Part shown: piece by piece, positions 21,869 through 33,460 of the stretch
Layout of the letters: every line of letters starts with the position of its first letter
Position numbering within the stretch: the first letter of the stretch is position 1
Assembly (NCBI GenBank): GCA_963576735.1
Contig: OY755181.1
Span: 3,534,001 to 3,598,000, forward strand
DNA from: Bedellia somnulentella
Taxonomy: Eukaryota > Arthropoda > Insecta > Lepidoptera > Bedelliidae
DNA: 64,000 nt
Direction: 5' to 3'
The notes under the pieces: generated by a model
The model's database searches: none
What the model was told of the DNA's origin: nothing
Seen by the model: the letters and a program-made list of their open reading frames with translations, nothing else
Program-made: the position numbers and the translations under genes

Positions 21869-23290
21869 TGATAAGAATTGACGCGTGTTTAATATATTTG
21901 TTTGTTTAAAAATCTTAAATCAGATGAGAGTGGATATTTTCATTGTTTAAAAATATATAGAGTCTGGAATAGCTAAAACTATAAATAGATACAATTTAAT
22001 ATAAGTCAAGAGTTGTTCAACGAGAAAATGTATTATAGAAGTATTGTTAATATCCTAAGTTTAGTTAGTTGGCGCAACTCTTAGTCTCCTCAAACTTCGT
22101 AATTATTAATTCACCTAAATCTATGAAGAAAATTTTGTTGTCTGGTTGAATTTGCGTAACAATATATTTTACTTAAAGGTCTATTTTCAACATTGAAACT
22201 TTTATAAAATTAACTCTTTAAATTAAATTTGATTGTTCGTTATTGAAGATTAAATTTTATTAAGGCTTGTATTTAAAAGTACTTTTAAAAACGTGTCTAA
22301 GATTATTTTTCAAAGGTAAATTATATTTAGTAGAAAATTAGAATATAGTTGCGTTAATCTTTTTTTTTAGTATATTTTTGACTAAAGCTTCATTATGATC
22401 TTGGCAGTCGTACCTATTGTGAAATATATAACAACCGATCTATACTCACTGCACTCCTGTGCATAGGTAGAAATTCCTTAAAGATTTTTTGAAGTTGTGT
22501 TTTGTGAAGTTGAAGTAGTGAATACATTAATAATATATTTAGAAAAAAAACTAACACTTGATCATCTTCCCTAATATAAACTATAACAAAATCATGATAT
22601 AAATCGTACATAATAGTAAATCATCATTTAATAAGTTTACCAATCCTTCTAACACATTTGTCAAGTGCAAATTAAACAAAAAAAACACCTTATTTCATAT
22701 GCTAAGTAACTAGAAAAGACTGAGTTGATGACAATTTGAAGATTAATAGTATAAGATCCCGCTGCTAAATCTCTACGTTCATTACGTTTTGAGTCAAACA
22801 CACATTTTAACATAAGTTTATGAATAGGAGAATACACTGACAAGACGCAGCCAGGCAAAAGTGGCCGCAAGTAATTTTAATTTTAATTAATGTTTATTAT
22901 AAATCGAAGACAAATTTTGTTCACTTGTTTTCGAAATATAATATCATCCCCATCATAGCAATGTACATAAAGAATATAAAAATCCATAGGTGCCGTTGCA
23001 AATTCGGCCGCAACTACATCGCAGCCAGGTGTAAGTAGGTTATATTTTGGTGTGTTTTATACGTTCATAAGTTACACGCATATTTCTTATATGAAATTAA
23101 AGCGAATTTTTTTCCTAATATGATAATACAAAGCTGTCTGTGAAAAAGCGGCCGCAAATTAGGGTTGCCATCTGTTAAAAACGCGATATATCAAAATATA
23201 TTTCACAAACTATGCTATTGTTTCTGTTTATATTTTATGACTTATATAATAACTATATTTATTTAATATATTTTTTTAAATACTTCCTTA
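21869..23290. other. Unannotated AT-rich intergenic
   Basis: No gene seen. The motif GGCCGCAA recurs at about 22863, 23004 and 23151, and CGCAGCCAGG at about 22849 and 23025, hinting at an unclassified old repeat. Confidence 0.4.
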
Positions 23291-23482
23291 CTTATACTTA
23301 CGCCCGTTATTCCCATTGGGGTAGGTAGAGACTATCGATCGCCCCTTAGTACCATCTTGACAAACCTCTCTTGCTTCCCGTACTTTAATTATTCTTCTCA
23401 TACATGCTCTTTTATTCTTCTCACTTTGGACTCCCGCCTCAATAAGAAAGTTTTCTATCTGATCTAGATACGTAGAAAATTC
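23291..23482 (-). mobile_element. RTE-like LINE, 3' fragment (minus)
   Basis: Minus-strand residues YLDQIENFLIEAG, RACMRRIIKVREAREVCQ and RSIVSTYPNG show the LINE C-terminus. It abuts a 5'-truncated SINE B in opposite orientation. Confidence 0.8.
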
Positions 23483-23622
23483 TTTTGGGCGATGCGGTTG
23501 GAGGCCCATCACCAATAACCTTTATTTTGCCATCTTTTTCTCACTCAACTTTCCAAAAGTGGCTGAGGAACTACTAGTTCCTTAGCTCTGGCTACCCTTT
23601 CTAGGGATTTATAGCCGTTAAT
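23483..23622 (+). mobile_element. SINE B, 5'-truncated
   Basis: TTTTGGGCGATGCGGTTGGA to GGGATTTATAGCCGTTAATG. It abuts an RTE-like fragment head to head. Confidence 0.72.
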
Positions 23623-23878
23623 GTTTATATGTACAATAAAGAGTTTTCTATTCTATTTTATTATAACTATTTTAGATAACTTATCTGCGAAACTTATTTG
23701 TCCACTATTTAATCGGCAAAGAATGGTATTTATTTACTAATTCTGACTAAACAGACATGCTTTTTGAAGGAAGTATTATTGGCTGATATTTGTATGGTAG
23801 ACTTCTCACACTATCAACCCAAAGGTTGACTTTTGTGACATTTGTGATAAATCTGCGTACATAGGCTAAGCTAGCGGA

Positions 23879-24240
23879 CGACGTGATAGCTCAATGGGTA
23901 GAACACCGGTTATCGTGCAACCGACTAGTGTTCAAACCCCGGGTCGGGAATACACCAATTTGTCTTTTCTAAAGACATATGTGTGGTAAATTTATCATGG
24001 TTGTTAACGGTCAGGGAAAACATCGTGAGGAAACCCACATGGCTGAGTTGTACTTAGTCATGTGACAGTGTATTCGTACAAAACGGCGATAGGCCTGCCC
24101 CCTATCACGTGAGTACAATGTCCATGTAAAACGTGGGTACTCTGAACACCAGGTGACAAAGTCACGTGCTGTTCAGAAGTATTAGTACGTCTGCCAACCC
24201 CTTCGGGGATATTCGGCGTGAACGTTTATATTATGTTATG
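23879..24240 (+). mobile_element. SINE A, full length with tRNA-like head
   Basis: The head GACGTGATAGCTCAATGGGT, with GAACACC after it and B box GTGTTCAAACCCC, is followed by the whole body and ends GGCGTGAACGTTTATATTAT. It is the reference copy in this window, with CACGTG at about 24107 and 24163. Confidence 0.85.
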
Positions 24241-24241
24241 C

Positions 24242-24817
24242 TAAGGTAGATTTTGAAGGTGTGCCAAACAGGTGTTCGAGAAAGCATCTCTGTAGGTTAC
24301 CTACTCTAAGTTTAGATCTATGTTTTTGTGTCAGTAAAACGACGCGAAAATAAAATTCTCATTAAATACACTAATTGTCATGTGGAGGAAGACGACAATG
24401 TTTAAAGTCGTTATATGAAAAAATGTTACTAGATAATTGAAATATTTTTCCTGTTACTGTTTTGTTAAAGTTACCGTTTATAAGGTACAATCGCAACCAA
24501 GTTTTTATTTAGATTACATACTACAATCAACTTTATCAGAACTGAAACATAGAAGATCTAAAACTGAATGAATATTCATATTTTTAAGCTCTGAATTTCG
24601 TACTGATCATTAAATTTTATTGGTCAAACAGTATGGCAAATAATTTTTCGAAGCCATCCTTTTTTTAAATTTTATTATCTTACTGTTTGGGTATAACCTA
24701 TCTTTATGTATGCACCATGTCCGTTATGTATTTACACAGATTAAAAAAAAACGCATACGAGAAAGTATACAATTTGCACGTTTTATAGTTTATATACAGA
24801 ATATAACAGATAAGGTC
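24242..24817. other. Unannotated AT-rich
   Basis: No gene or repeat recognised. Confidence 0.45.
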
Positions 24818-24831
24818 ATTCTATCAAATTA

Positions 24832-25069
24832 CATACATACATACATATGCTCACGGCTATAAATCTCTAGAAGGGGTAGCCAGAGCTAAGGAATTAGAAA
24901 TTCCTCAGCCACATTTGGAAAATTGAGTGGGGAAAACATGGTAGAATGAAGGTTGTTGAGTCTCTGAGTCTCCAACCGCATGGCCCAAAAATCCCTCAAA
25001 AGTCGCCTCTTACGTACACCCACCGAAAGAAATGGGGTATTGCTATTCTATGCCGACACTACACAGCAA
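24832..25069 (-). mobile_element. SINE B copy (minus) with 14-bp TSD
   Basis: TSD ATTCTATCAAATTA at 24818-24831 and 25070-25083. Confidence 0.87.
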
Positions 25070-25140
25070 ATTCTATCAAATTATTTTGTGTATAACACAC
25101 ATTGATTTATACACTTTTATTTGAGAAAAGATTAATATTG

Positions 25141-25200
25141 TTACATACATAAGTACATACATACATATTCTCACGCCGTTAGTTCCCGTTAGTAATATTG
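25141..25200 (-). mobile_element. RTE-like LINE, 3'-end scrap (minus)
   Basis: Only the (CATA)n tail and TCTCACGCCGTTAGTTCCCG remain. Confidence 0.55.
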
Positions 25201-25227
25201 TTAGTCCTTATAATTATTTGTACATAT

Positions 25228-25466
25228 ATAAATATACTCACGGCTATAAATCCCTAAAAATGTTACCCAGAGTTTCAGAATCAGAAGAATCTTTAGCCAC
25301 CTTTGGAAGTTAAGTAAAGAAAAAGATGTAAAAATTAATGTTTTTGGTGTTGGGTCTCCAACCACAAAGCCCAAAAATCAATTACAAAGCTCCAATACCC
25401 TTAGTCGCCTCTTACGATCACCCATGGGAAGAAATTGGGTAGAGTTATTCTAAGCCGATGCTATTA
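25228..25466 (-). mobile_element. SINE B copy (minus), diverged
   Basis: ATATACTCACGGCTATAAAT to TTATTCTAAGCCGATGC. Confidence 0.72.
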
Positions 25467-25636
25467 TTTGACTTAATATTAATTTATTATAAATCTCTCA
25501 TTTTAAAAGAGGGATTTTTGAAATTTCTGCAATTATGAACAGTCAGATATTTAAAAAAAAAGACTTGATGACTATAACAGGAATTTCGTATTAGCGTGAA
25601 ATAAAAGCCCAAAATAAAATATATAAAAGTGAAAAA

Positions 25637-25642
25637 TTTATT
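25637..25642 (-). terminator. Poly(A) signal, esterase B
   Basis: AATAAA on the minus strand lies 62 nt after the stop codon, a normal spacing for a short insect 3' UTR. Confidence 0.55.
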
Positions 25643-25703
25643 TCGTCATAAAAAGTATCACAGTTTCTAATCAATTAAGCAAACAAAAATTTCACACAGT
25701 TTG

Positions 25704-25857
25704 TTAAGGTGACTTCGGTTGATAATAGAATTTTTCGTACAACTCGTTCCATAAATCTATGCGAGGTTTTATCGTAGTATTAAATGCTGCGTTGTATGGA
25801 GTAACATCTAACATCCACTTAGACCATTTGTTTGCATCCGATTCAGAATTGGGATTA
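25704..25857 (-). CDS. Esterase B exon 3 (C-terminus)
   Basis: The acceptor TTTCAG|T gives N-PNSESDANKW, then DVTPYN, TTIKPR, YYQPKSP and stop. It is 154 nt like its paralogues. Confidence 0.9.
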
Positions 25858-28800
25858 CTGAAACAAACAAAAAGTTTTTTAATCGAAGTTGTTTTAAAAA
25901 TTATTTTTTATGAAAAAAAAAGAAAAAGAAATGAAGAGAACGCTGTAGAAATAATGATGACTCAACACAATTCTGTGCATTGTTGGTGGAAAACAATTAT
26001 TACTCAAATGCAAATAGTGGTGAACGTCAGGAGGTTTAAGCTAAACTGTTACAAATGCTCATATTGTCATTACATTCATACATACATACATAGGCTCGCG
26101 GCTATAAATCCCTAGAAGGGGTAGCCAGAGCTTCGGAACAAAAATTCCTCAGCCACTTTTGAATTTTGTCCTCTTTCAACTTCCAAATGTTGCTGAAGAG
26201 TTTCTAGCTCCGAAGCTCTGGCTACCCCTTTTTGATTCGTGGCCGTGAGTATATGTATGTATATAATATGTACTAGTTATTACTATTAAGTAAAGCAGTA
26301 CTCTTTTCTGAACAGCACAAAATATAGAAACTTACTTGGTTTTTATGAAATCTATATATTTTTGTCTCATGAATTTCTGAAACTTCTTAAATTCTTCCGT
26401 TGTCTCTGGAACATTACCCCGTCTGTTGTCATCTAAAATAACATGCGCTTCTGCACAGTGAGTAGCACCATTAATTAAATTCGGATGTGATGGATTTATC
26501 GCATCTGGCTGATCAACATATTTAAACTCAAATACGTACACATTGGATTTCCCAGCGTTTATTCTTATCTCAGCTGATCGGAACATTGCGTATGCAAACA
26601 TCATGTCAGTCAAGTAGTCTATATACTCGTTAATGGTTATGTTATCAACAGGTTTGTCACCAAAATACGCTTTCTTGACTTTATTTGCAATCAATTTACG
26701 CTCTTTTTCATCATGTATGTAAATGTCACTTGGTAAAAAGTCAGAAAAATTTGCATTCATTGCGGCTTTCCACCCATTAAAAGACTGAAGTTTAAATAAT
26801 CCTTCTTTGTTTGCAAACGTCATATAAACGGGTATATTCTTCTCTTGTTTTTTCAACAAATCAACTGGTGCCTCCCTGAGGAAAGGTTCTTCTGAAATAT
26901 CATTTTCAACACATGGGACCCATCCCAAAGAAGCATCTTCTTTGTTTTCAAAACTTTCTCCTGAAAACAGTTTATCAAATGGCTGAGTAGTAAAAAAATC
27001 TTCCAGTTGCTTAATGTCTGGAGAATTAAATCCTAGTTCTGCTGCCAACTGTTTTGCGTTATCTATTGGATCTTGTTGTATACTCCAACCTGAGATCCCT
27101 GCACCACTTTGCAATATGGCTCTTTGAAAATAGCCATCTGTTGCTGGTGACAAAGTCAATAATTCGACTGAAGCAGATCCGGCACTGCAGCCTTCAATTG
27201 TTACATCGTGTGGATTACCACCGAAGGCTGCAATATTTCTTCTTACCCAACGTAGAAGTGCAAATTGGTCTTTCAATGCAGCATTGCCGGGTACATTCTT
27301 GGTTCCTAAGCATAAGAAACCATGCACTCCAAGGCGATAGTTGAATGTAACAAATACCATTTGACCTTGGTTTACTAAAGCTCCAGGATTTGCAGAATTT
27401 CCGGATCCAACTTGATAGGCACCGCCATGTACATCGACAATAACAGATAAATTTGTTTTATTGGTTTTGGGAACGTAAACATTGGCTACGAGGCAATCCT
27501 CAGTCATGCCATTATCGTTGTGTGCGATTCCTTGATAGCATACTATATTGCGATTGACAGCGTCTAGTGGTTCAGTCCAATTAGGTGGTGGCAAAGGGGC
27601 CTAAAATAAAACACATATATGTAATTAGAATGGTTTTTTCATGAAAATCTCATGTAGGGATTATTCCTAATAAAATAAGGAAAGAAAAATTTCGACACCA
27701 GCGAGAATCGAACCCACGACCTCCGGGTATACGCCCCCCCCCCCCCGTCGCGCGTCGCTCTGGCAATTGAGCTATATTGTCAAGTGGCTACTAGTGTGAA
27801 ATTCTTCTGTCCTTTATTTCTTTTACACCTTTTAAGAAGTGTAAGCGTTCCCTATCTCCGAACTTTTTACAAATTCGGAAGGCCACTGTTCTACCTTTAC
27901 CGATAGAATGCAAAAATTGAGAACGCCTAACTATCACATAATTCGAATGTTTTAATCATAAAAACCCCATGTGGGGATTATTGCAAATAAGTTATTTTAC
28001 AGTCGGAACGTAATTTAATTTTACATGACATACTCACGGCTATAAATCCCTAAAAGGGGTAGCCAGGGCTTAGGAATTAAAAATTCCTCAGCCACTTTTT
28101 GAAAGTTGCGTGGGGAAATGATGGTAAAATAAAGGTTGTTGGTGATGGGTCTCCAACCGCATCGCCCAAAAATCCCTTAAAAGCCCCAATACCGTTAGTC
28201 GCCTCTTACGTACACCCACCGGAAGAACGGGGTTAGTGCTATTCTAAACCGACACTACACAGCAATTTAATTTTATCACTTATATATTGATTTAGAAAAG
28301 GTTGAGTCTTATTAGATGTAAAGTTCCAGCTTATTATAGGACTACCCTATTTCCATGGGTGTCGTAGGAGGCGACTTAGACTAATGGGGCACCTAAGTGA
28401 CTTTTTGGGCGATGTGGCTGGAGACTCTTCACCGATCATCCTTTATTTTACAATCTCATAGTTCACGCCGTATACCCCCAAACGGGTAGCAAAGGTCTTA
28501 ATACTTCTGAAAATCACGTGACATTATCGATACCAGGTGCTCAGAGTGCCTTAGTTTTGCTTGGACGGTGTAAGAAAAAAGAAAGAAAGAAGAAATAAAA
28601 AAAAAATACGTTTATTACGTTTATTCGCCATTGTAAGCACAAGATAAACAATTATTTTACAAAAACAATAAATACAATACAAAAACAACAGTTAAAATAC
28701 AAAAACACACGTACACTGTAACACCACAGAATAAGATACAGAGTATCAGTACTTCTTGTGCCACTGCAACAGCGAATTGGTACTGTCTCAGCATTTTATG

Positions 28801-31800
28801 TGAGCCTTCGACTCACAGTACTGATTTTTAGCCAGAACCATTATAGAGTGACATCAGAAGCATCTCAAAAATCATAAACGGTAGAATATAAAAATTTACC
28901 CGAATTTGACCCCACACTTTTCTGCATAATAGGCGGATGTTTTACCCTCTAAGTTACATCAGAAAAAAATACAGACAAACATATATACTAACAGATTTAA
29001 TTCCGAAAACGGGATAGCCATAGCATTAGAATTACTCGCTTTAGCCATTTTTTAAAGTTTGGTGGGAAGAGATGATAAATAGAAGGTTGTTGGTGATTTG
29101 ATTCCAACGAAATTGCTCATCAATAACTTAAATATAACATAACATAACATATATTCACGGCTATAAATCCCTAGAAGGGGTAGCCAGAGTTAAGGAATTA
29201 GAAATTCCTCAGCCACTTTTGGAAATTGAGTGGGGAAAAGATGGTAAAGTAAAGGTTGTTGGTGATGGGTCTCCAGCCGCATCGCCCAAAAATCCCCTAA
29301 AAGCCCCAATACCGTTAGTCGCCTCTTACGTACACCCACCGGAAGAAATGGGGTAGTGCTATTCTAAGCCGACACTACACAGCAAATGAAATGAAAACTG
29401 TAAACTAGTCTAAATGAAAAATGCTTGTTTATTTTATGTGGGTACAACGTAACTCCTCACGGGGTTTTCCATAAAAAATACACAACAAAGATAAAGATAG
29501 ATAAGGATAACAATACTGACGTAGAGCAAAATCGTAGAAAAATGAACTGAATCACATATAATAACAACTTTCACACCAAATATCGATTAATATCAAATGT
29601 GATAGTATGCCGATCGGCATAAGGCCAATGTGTGTACTATGTAATAATCAACCTCTCTAGGGTTGGACCAAGAAGCACACGTAAATGATGATGATGCCCT
29701 GAAAAAATAAATTCAAACCGTATGTTCTCGAAGGGATGGCAGAGATGCTAATATTAAAATTTTGATAATGTGGTCCAATGGACCTCCCCTGTGCAAATAA
29801 GTTGATTTTAAATATATTTTTAAACGCTATAATGTGCGTGTGTAATAAATTGATATGAATTTATTAACAAATATATAAATGATTACAATATGGTCTTAAA
29901 ATTTGCTGTTTTCTATTTTGGTCGTTTGTTGAAAAATAATGATGATGATGATATTAAAAAATATACTACAACCGGGTTATTGTTATCTGCAGCCGACACT
30001 ACGCTACTGATAGAATTATACACTTGAATCAGTTATATGCAATGTGTAGTGACATGATAGTCCAGTGGGTAGAACACCCGCCCGAAAATCGAAGGTCGTG
30101 AGTTCCAATCCTGGGTCGGGCCTACACCAATTTGTCTTTTCTAAAGTCATATGTTTGGTTAATTTATCATGGTTGTTAACGATGAGGGAAAACATCGTGA
30201 GGAAACCAACATGGCTGAGTTGTACTTAGTCATGTGACAGTATATTCGTACAAAACGGCGATAGGCCTGCCCCCTATCACGTAAGTACACTGTCCAAGCA
30301 AAACGTGGGTACCTTCTCTGGAACTAGATGGCGCTGCCATGTGAGTTCAGAAATATTGGTACCACTGCCAACCCCTTCGGGGATAAACGGCGTGAACGTT
30401 TATGTTTATGTCAGTTATATGCAACTCCTACCCTTTTATTCCTCTAAAATATTTTAACGACTTTGACTAAAAATTTTGGGTCAATAATGACGTATTTCCT
30501 TGTGCCCTAATGGTTAAAGTAATTACTATAATGTTTTTAGATATTGGAAACTAACTAAGCTGTATATTTTATAATTTATTACATTACAAGGTACAAACAA
30601 TATCCAATTCTAAGACACAAACATCCACATAATTAAATAAGTAAATTATACCCAGTTGGGTTCAAACGCACGACTTCCGTGCTAAGATAATAATGTTACT
30701 TTGATCTTCAAAACTAAACGTGAAATGGGCAGATGCTATTTATAGCCTAGCAAACTACAGAAAAAAATAACAGTTGAATTTAATAGTATAGTATTTTAGC
30801 TGTGTAGTGTCGGCTTAGATTAACATTAACCCATTTCTACCCGTTGGTGATCGTAAGAGGCGACTAAGGGTACAGGGGCTTATTAAGTGATTTTTGGGCG
30901 ATGTGGTTGGGGACCCTTCACCAAAAACATTTATTATTACCATCTTTTCCCCAATCAACTTCTAAAAGTGGCTGAGGAATTTTTCATTCCAAAGCTCTGG
31001 CTACCCCGTTAAGGTATTTATAGCCGTGAGTATATGTATGTATGTAGAATTTAATATTTTCATTTTTTTAAATAAATATTTCAATATAATTACATACATA
31101 ATATACATACAATACGGAGGCTAGATTTAGATCATACAAAAAGATTATGTGTTAAAAAGGCAAGCGTAAGCGTGCATGTAATAAAGAAGAAAGAAAGAAA
31201 GAAAGAAAAACAATTATTCGCTGCTACACACGTACAAAGGAAGACACAGCACAAAAATAAGTATATACAAACACACAGAACAATAATAATAAAAAGACAA
31301 TATTATACACACTAATTCCAAGATATAAAAGAAAAAAAAAACTATAGCCGTATAACCTGCGTAAAAACAAAAATACAAATAATTAAGAATACGAAGTCAT
31401 GCTAATACAAAATATGATAAATGAACGAGTATATGAAACTTAAGAAACTTGACAGTATCATAGAAATTGGGGTTCTATATAAGTCGCTCCTTCGCAAATG
31501 GAAACTAATTCTGTGAGTATGTTACATAACATAACATAACAAATACTCACGGCTATAAATCCCTAGAAGGGGTAGCCAGAGCTAAGGAATTATAAATTCC
31601 TCAGCCACTTTTGGAAGTTGAGTGGGGAAAAGATGGTAAGAATAAAGGTTTTTGGTGATGGGTCTCCAACCGCATCGCCCAAGAATCCAATAAAAAGCCC
31701 CAATACCCTTAGTCGCCTCTTACGACACCCGTGGGTAGAAAGGGGTAGCGACATTCTAAGCCGGCACTACACGGCAAAGCCGGCACTACACGGCAAATGT

Positions 31801-32025
31801 GAGTATGTTAATGTATGTCAAATCTCAAAACTGTAAGTCTACCTTAAATTTCTCAGTCCCAGTAGGTGCAGTTGCGTATGGGATCCCAAAAAACTGGTAA
31901 TAATTTCCATCATCTGATAAATGACCTTTGACGGGACCTTGGGATATTTCAACTATTTTCACGGAACCATCAGCATAGACACTTAAAATTAATAAACAAA
32001 AAACTAAATGCTTTGCCATCACCAT
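25704..32025 (-). CDS. Carboxylesterase B (alpha-esterase-like, secreted), three coding exons
   Basis: Coding join on the minus strand 32025-31843, 27600-26336, 25857-25704 gives 533 aa. The leader MVMAKHLVFCLLILSVYA has a likely cleavage after A18; a second Met at residue 3 could also start. Exon 2 opens APLPPPNWTEPL and carries CYQ/EDCL cysteines, HGGAY, Ser200 in GCSAG, Glu327 in NKEG and His442 in GATHC, so the triad is intact. Exon 3 reads from NPNSESDANKW to YYQPKSP. Intron positions and phases equal those of A and C, which shows recent common descent. Intron 1 (4.2 kb) is packed with SINEs and a tRNA-like element. Intron 2 (478 nt) contains a head-to-head SINE B pair. The gene runs toward gene A. 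Function is a secreted carboxylic ester hydrolase; the substrate is unknown. Confidence 0.93.
26071..26262. mobile_element. Head-to-head pair of SINE B 3' halves
   Basis: A minus half (26071-26156, GGCTCGCGGCTATAAATCCC) is joined to a plus half (26157-26262, GAAGCTCTGGCTACCCCTTT). The two form an imperfect palindrome inside intron 2 of esterase B. Confidence 0.75.
26336..27600 (-). CDS. Esterase B exon 2 (catalytic exon)
   Basis: The acceptor ATTTTAG|GCC begins APLPPPNWTEP. The exon ends ACC AA|GTAAGT (phase 2), exactly as in gene A. No internal stop or frameshift is present. Confidence 0.93.
27632..27990 (-). mobile_element. tRNA-like repeat unit, decayed
   Basis: The unit order matches other copies: tail with TCATGAAAATCTCATGTAGG, tRNA-like region (27694-27782), and the spacer TTTCTTTTACACCTTTTAAG. 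A run of 13 C near 27735 replaces the anticodon region. It lies in intron 1 of esterase B. Confidence 0.65.
28024..28263 (-). mobile_element. SINE B copy (minus) with 12-bp TSD
   Basis: TSD AATTTAATTTTA at 28012-28023 and 28264-28275. It lies in intron 1 of esterase B. Confidence 0.87.
28326..28450 (+). mobile_element. SINE B fragment, diverged
   Basis: GTTCCAGCTTATTATAGGAC, GTCGTAGGAGGCGACTTAG and CTGGAGACTCTTCACCGATC. Confidence 0.6.
28451..28562 (-). mobile_element. SINE A fragment (minus)
   Basis: GTTCACGCCGTATACCCCC, CTTCTGAAAATCACGTGACA and CAGGTGCTCAGAGTGCC match the 3' half. Confidence 0.65.
28975..29130 (-). mobile_element. SINE B fragment, diverged (minus)
   Basis: CGAAAACGGGATAGCCATAG, TTTAGCCATTTTTTAAAGTT and GAAGGTTGTTGGTGATT. 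Confidence 0.55.
29134..29383 (-). mobile_element. SINE B copy (minus)
   Basis: The tail is AACATAACATAACAT in place of CATA; the body is full length to GACACTACACAGC. It lies in intron 1 of esterase B. Confidence 0.83.
30043..30410 (+). mobile_element. SINE A, full length with TSD
   Basis: The 14-bp duplication TCAGTTATATGCAA flanks it (30029-30042 and 30411-30424). The tRNA-like head starts GACATGATAGTCCAGTGGGT. It lies in intron 1 of esterase B. Confidence 0.88.
30799..31047 (+). mobile_element. SINE B copy
   Basis: Subfamily with GTGATCGTAAGAGGCGACTA and CCCCGTTAAGG. It ends GTGAGTATATG(TATG)n and lies in intron 1 of esterase B. Confidence 0.82.
31108..31172 (+). mobile_element. RTE-like LINE scrap
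   Basis: A short weak match to the segment encoding LDQIENVLKKAG (TTTAGATCATACAAAAAG, TTAAAAAGGCAAGCG). Confidence 0.3.
31525..31797 (-). mobile_element. SINE B copy (minus), duplicated head, 13-bp TSD
   Basis: TSD TGTGAGTATGTTA at 31512-31524 and 31798-31810. The 5' head GCCGGCACTACACGGC occurs twice in tandem. It lies 46 bp from esterase B exon 1. Confidence 0.87.
31843..32025 (-). CDS. Esterase B exon 1
   Basis: It encodes the signal peptide and the segment ending PTGTEKFK (61 codons). The donor AAG|GTAGAC is at 31842. Only 46 nt separate the exon end from a SINE B copy in the intron. Confidence 0.9.
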
Positions 32026-32096
32026 TATGTCACGCGGCCACTATACGAATGGTGAGTCTAGTTTACTAACGTCGTTTTTATGCTGTAAGATTTGGT

Positions 32097-32166
32097 GATA
32101 AGTCAATATTTATAAATACTTTAGGCACAATCATTGTTTTGGTAAATCGATTATCATATTTGATAA
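32097..32166 (-). promoter_or_regulatory. GATAA cluster upstream of esterase B
   Basis: Three GATAA/TTATC motifs (32097, 32151, 32162) lie 72-141 nt upstream of the start. The spacing resembles that in genes A and C. Role inferred only. Confidence 0.3.
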
Positions 32167-32257
32167 GGTACTTGACTTTGTCAACGAAAACGTCAATAGG
32201 TACGTCTGGGTTTTTATGGGAAATAGTTTAATTAGAAAACAAGTACATTAAAAAAGT

Positions 32258-32494
32258 GCCGTGTAGTGTCGGCTTAGAATAGTACTACCCCGCTTCGACC
32301 GATGGGTGTACGTAAGAGGGGACTAACGGTATTGGGGCTTTTAAGGGATTCTTGGGCGATGCGGTTGGAGACCTATCACCAACAACTTTTACTTTACCAT
32401 CTTTTCCCCACTCAACTTTCCAAAATTTTCTAATTCCTTAGCTCTGGCTACCCTTTCTTGGGATTTATAGCCGTGAGTATAAGTATGTATGTAT
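32258..32494 (+). mobile_element. SINE B copy
   Basis: GCCGTGTAGTGTCGGCTTAG to GCCGTGAGTATAAGTATG. The jockey-like LINE fragment follows directly. Confidence 0.8.
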
Positions 32495-33054
32495 CTAAAA
32501 ACTTAGGGTTCCTGATACGTGTTTGTAAACCTTTCAATAACATAAAATGCATCAAAGCTTTATATTGTGCCTATGTAAGAAGTGTGCTGGAGTTTGACTC
32601 TATTACTTGGAATCCACAATATTTGGTATATATTAACATGATTGAGCGCATTCAGAAACGATTTCTTAAGTACCTTTCTTTTAAGTCCAATTATAAATAC
32701 ACAAATTATGAAGAAGCGTGTAAGGAGTTTGACCTCCAGCCTCTGAAAGAGCGAAGAAACTTATTAGATATGCTATTTCTTCATGACATAGTTAATTCCA
32801 CAATTGATTGTCCTTATCTGCTATCTTTGATTAATTTCCATGTGCCAACAAGAATAACTCGCTCAAACAAACACAAGTTATTCCATATACCTAAATGCAA
32901 CACTAATTATTATCAAAATGATTTCTTTGTGCGAGCCCTAAAATTTTATAACGATCTGGAAAGTGATAATATCGACATATTCTATCAATCCAAACCAGTT
33001 TTCAAAAGCTGTCTGATCAAGATTATGCAACAAGAATTAATGAATCAAGAATAA
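32493..33054 (+). pseudogene. Jockey/CR1-type LINE, C-terminal reverse-transcriptase fragment
   Basis: An open frame of about 185 codons starts just after a SINE B tail. It contains LGFLIRVCKPFNNIKCIKALY, YVRSVLEFDSITWNPQY, IERIQKRFLKYL and the terminal FYNDLES block, typical of the connection and C-terminal region of jockey-like LINE proteins. Palm motifs are absent because of 5' truncation. The frame is clean to the stop at 33052, so the insertion may be young. The AT-rich 3' UTR probably extends past 33130. Confidence 0.8.
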
Positions 33055-33460
33055 ATAAAATATCTATTTATTTATTTTAAATACATCTATCTATTTATAC
33101 CTTTGTAAATATCATATGTAACTGTACTTTTTTAACTAACTAAATATTTTACATGGTATCTATTTTTTTTTGTATCTATCTCATATAAATTTATTTATAT
33201 TTGTATGTCTATATGTAATATATTATATATTTGTTTATTAATCGTCGTATAAGTGTTAAGTAAGGGTATTATTATCCTTTTCTCTTTTCATTAAGCAAAC
33301 TTTATTTCTTTTTATTTAAATTTTAAGTTATACAGTAAGAATGTTACTAATTCTGTTTTTATATTTTAATGCTTAAGTGGTATCCTGTCATTGGCTAAGA
33401 AATTTTGTAGTTCTTTTTTATTATTACCCCTTAGGTGCCGAAAATATAACATACGGCATA
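33055..33460 (+). other. Probable LINE 3' UTR, AT-rich
   Basis: Low-complexity AT-rich DNA with AATAAATAAAA and TTTATTTATT runs directly after the LINE stop. No gene is seen. The end of the element is not resolved. Confidence 0.4.

Noticed and set aside
23879..23950. Single tRNA gene at the SINE A head
   Set aside because: The A/B boxes continue into a 290-bp body repeated many times in the window; the stems are imperfect.
25759..26115. Plus-strand frame of 118 codons
   Set aside because: It overlaps esterase B exon 3 antisense and runs through intron and SINE B; no domain.
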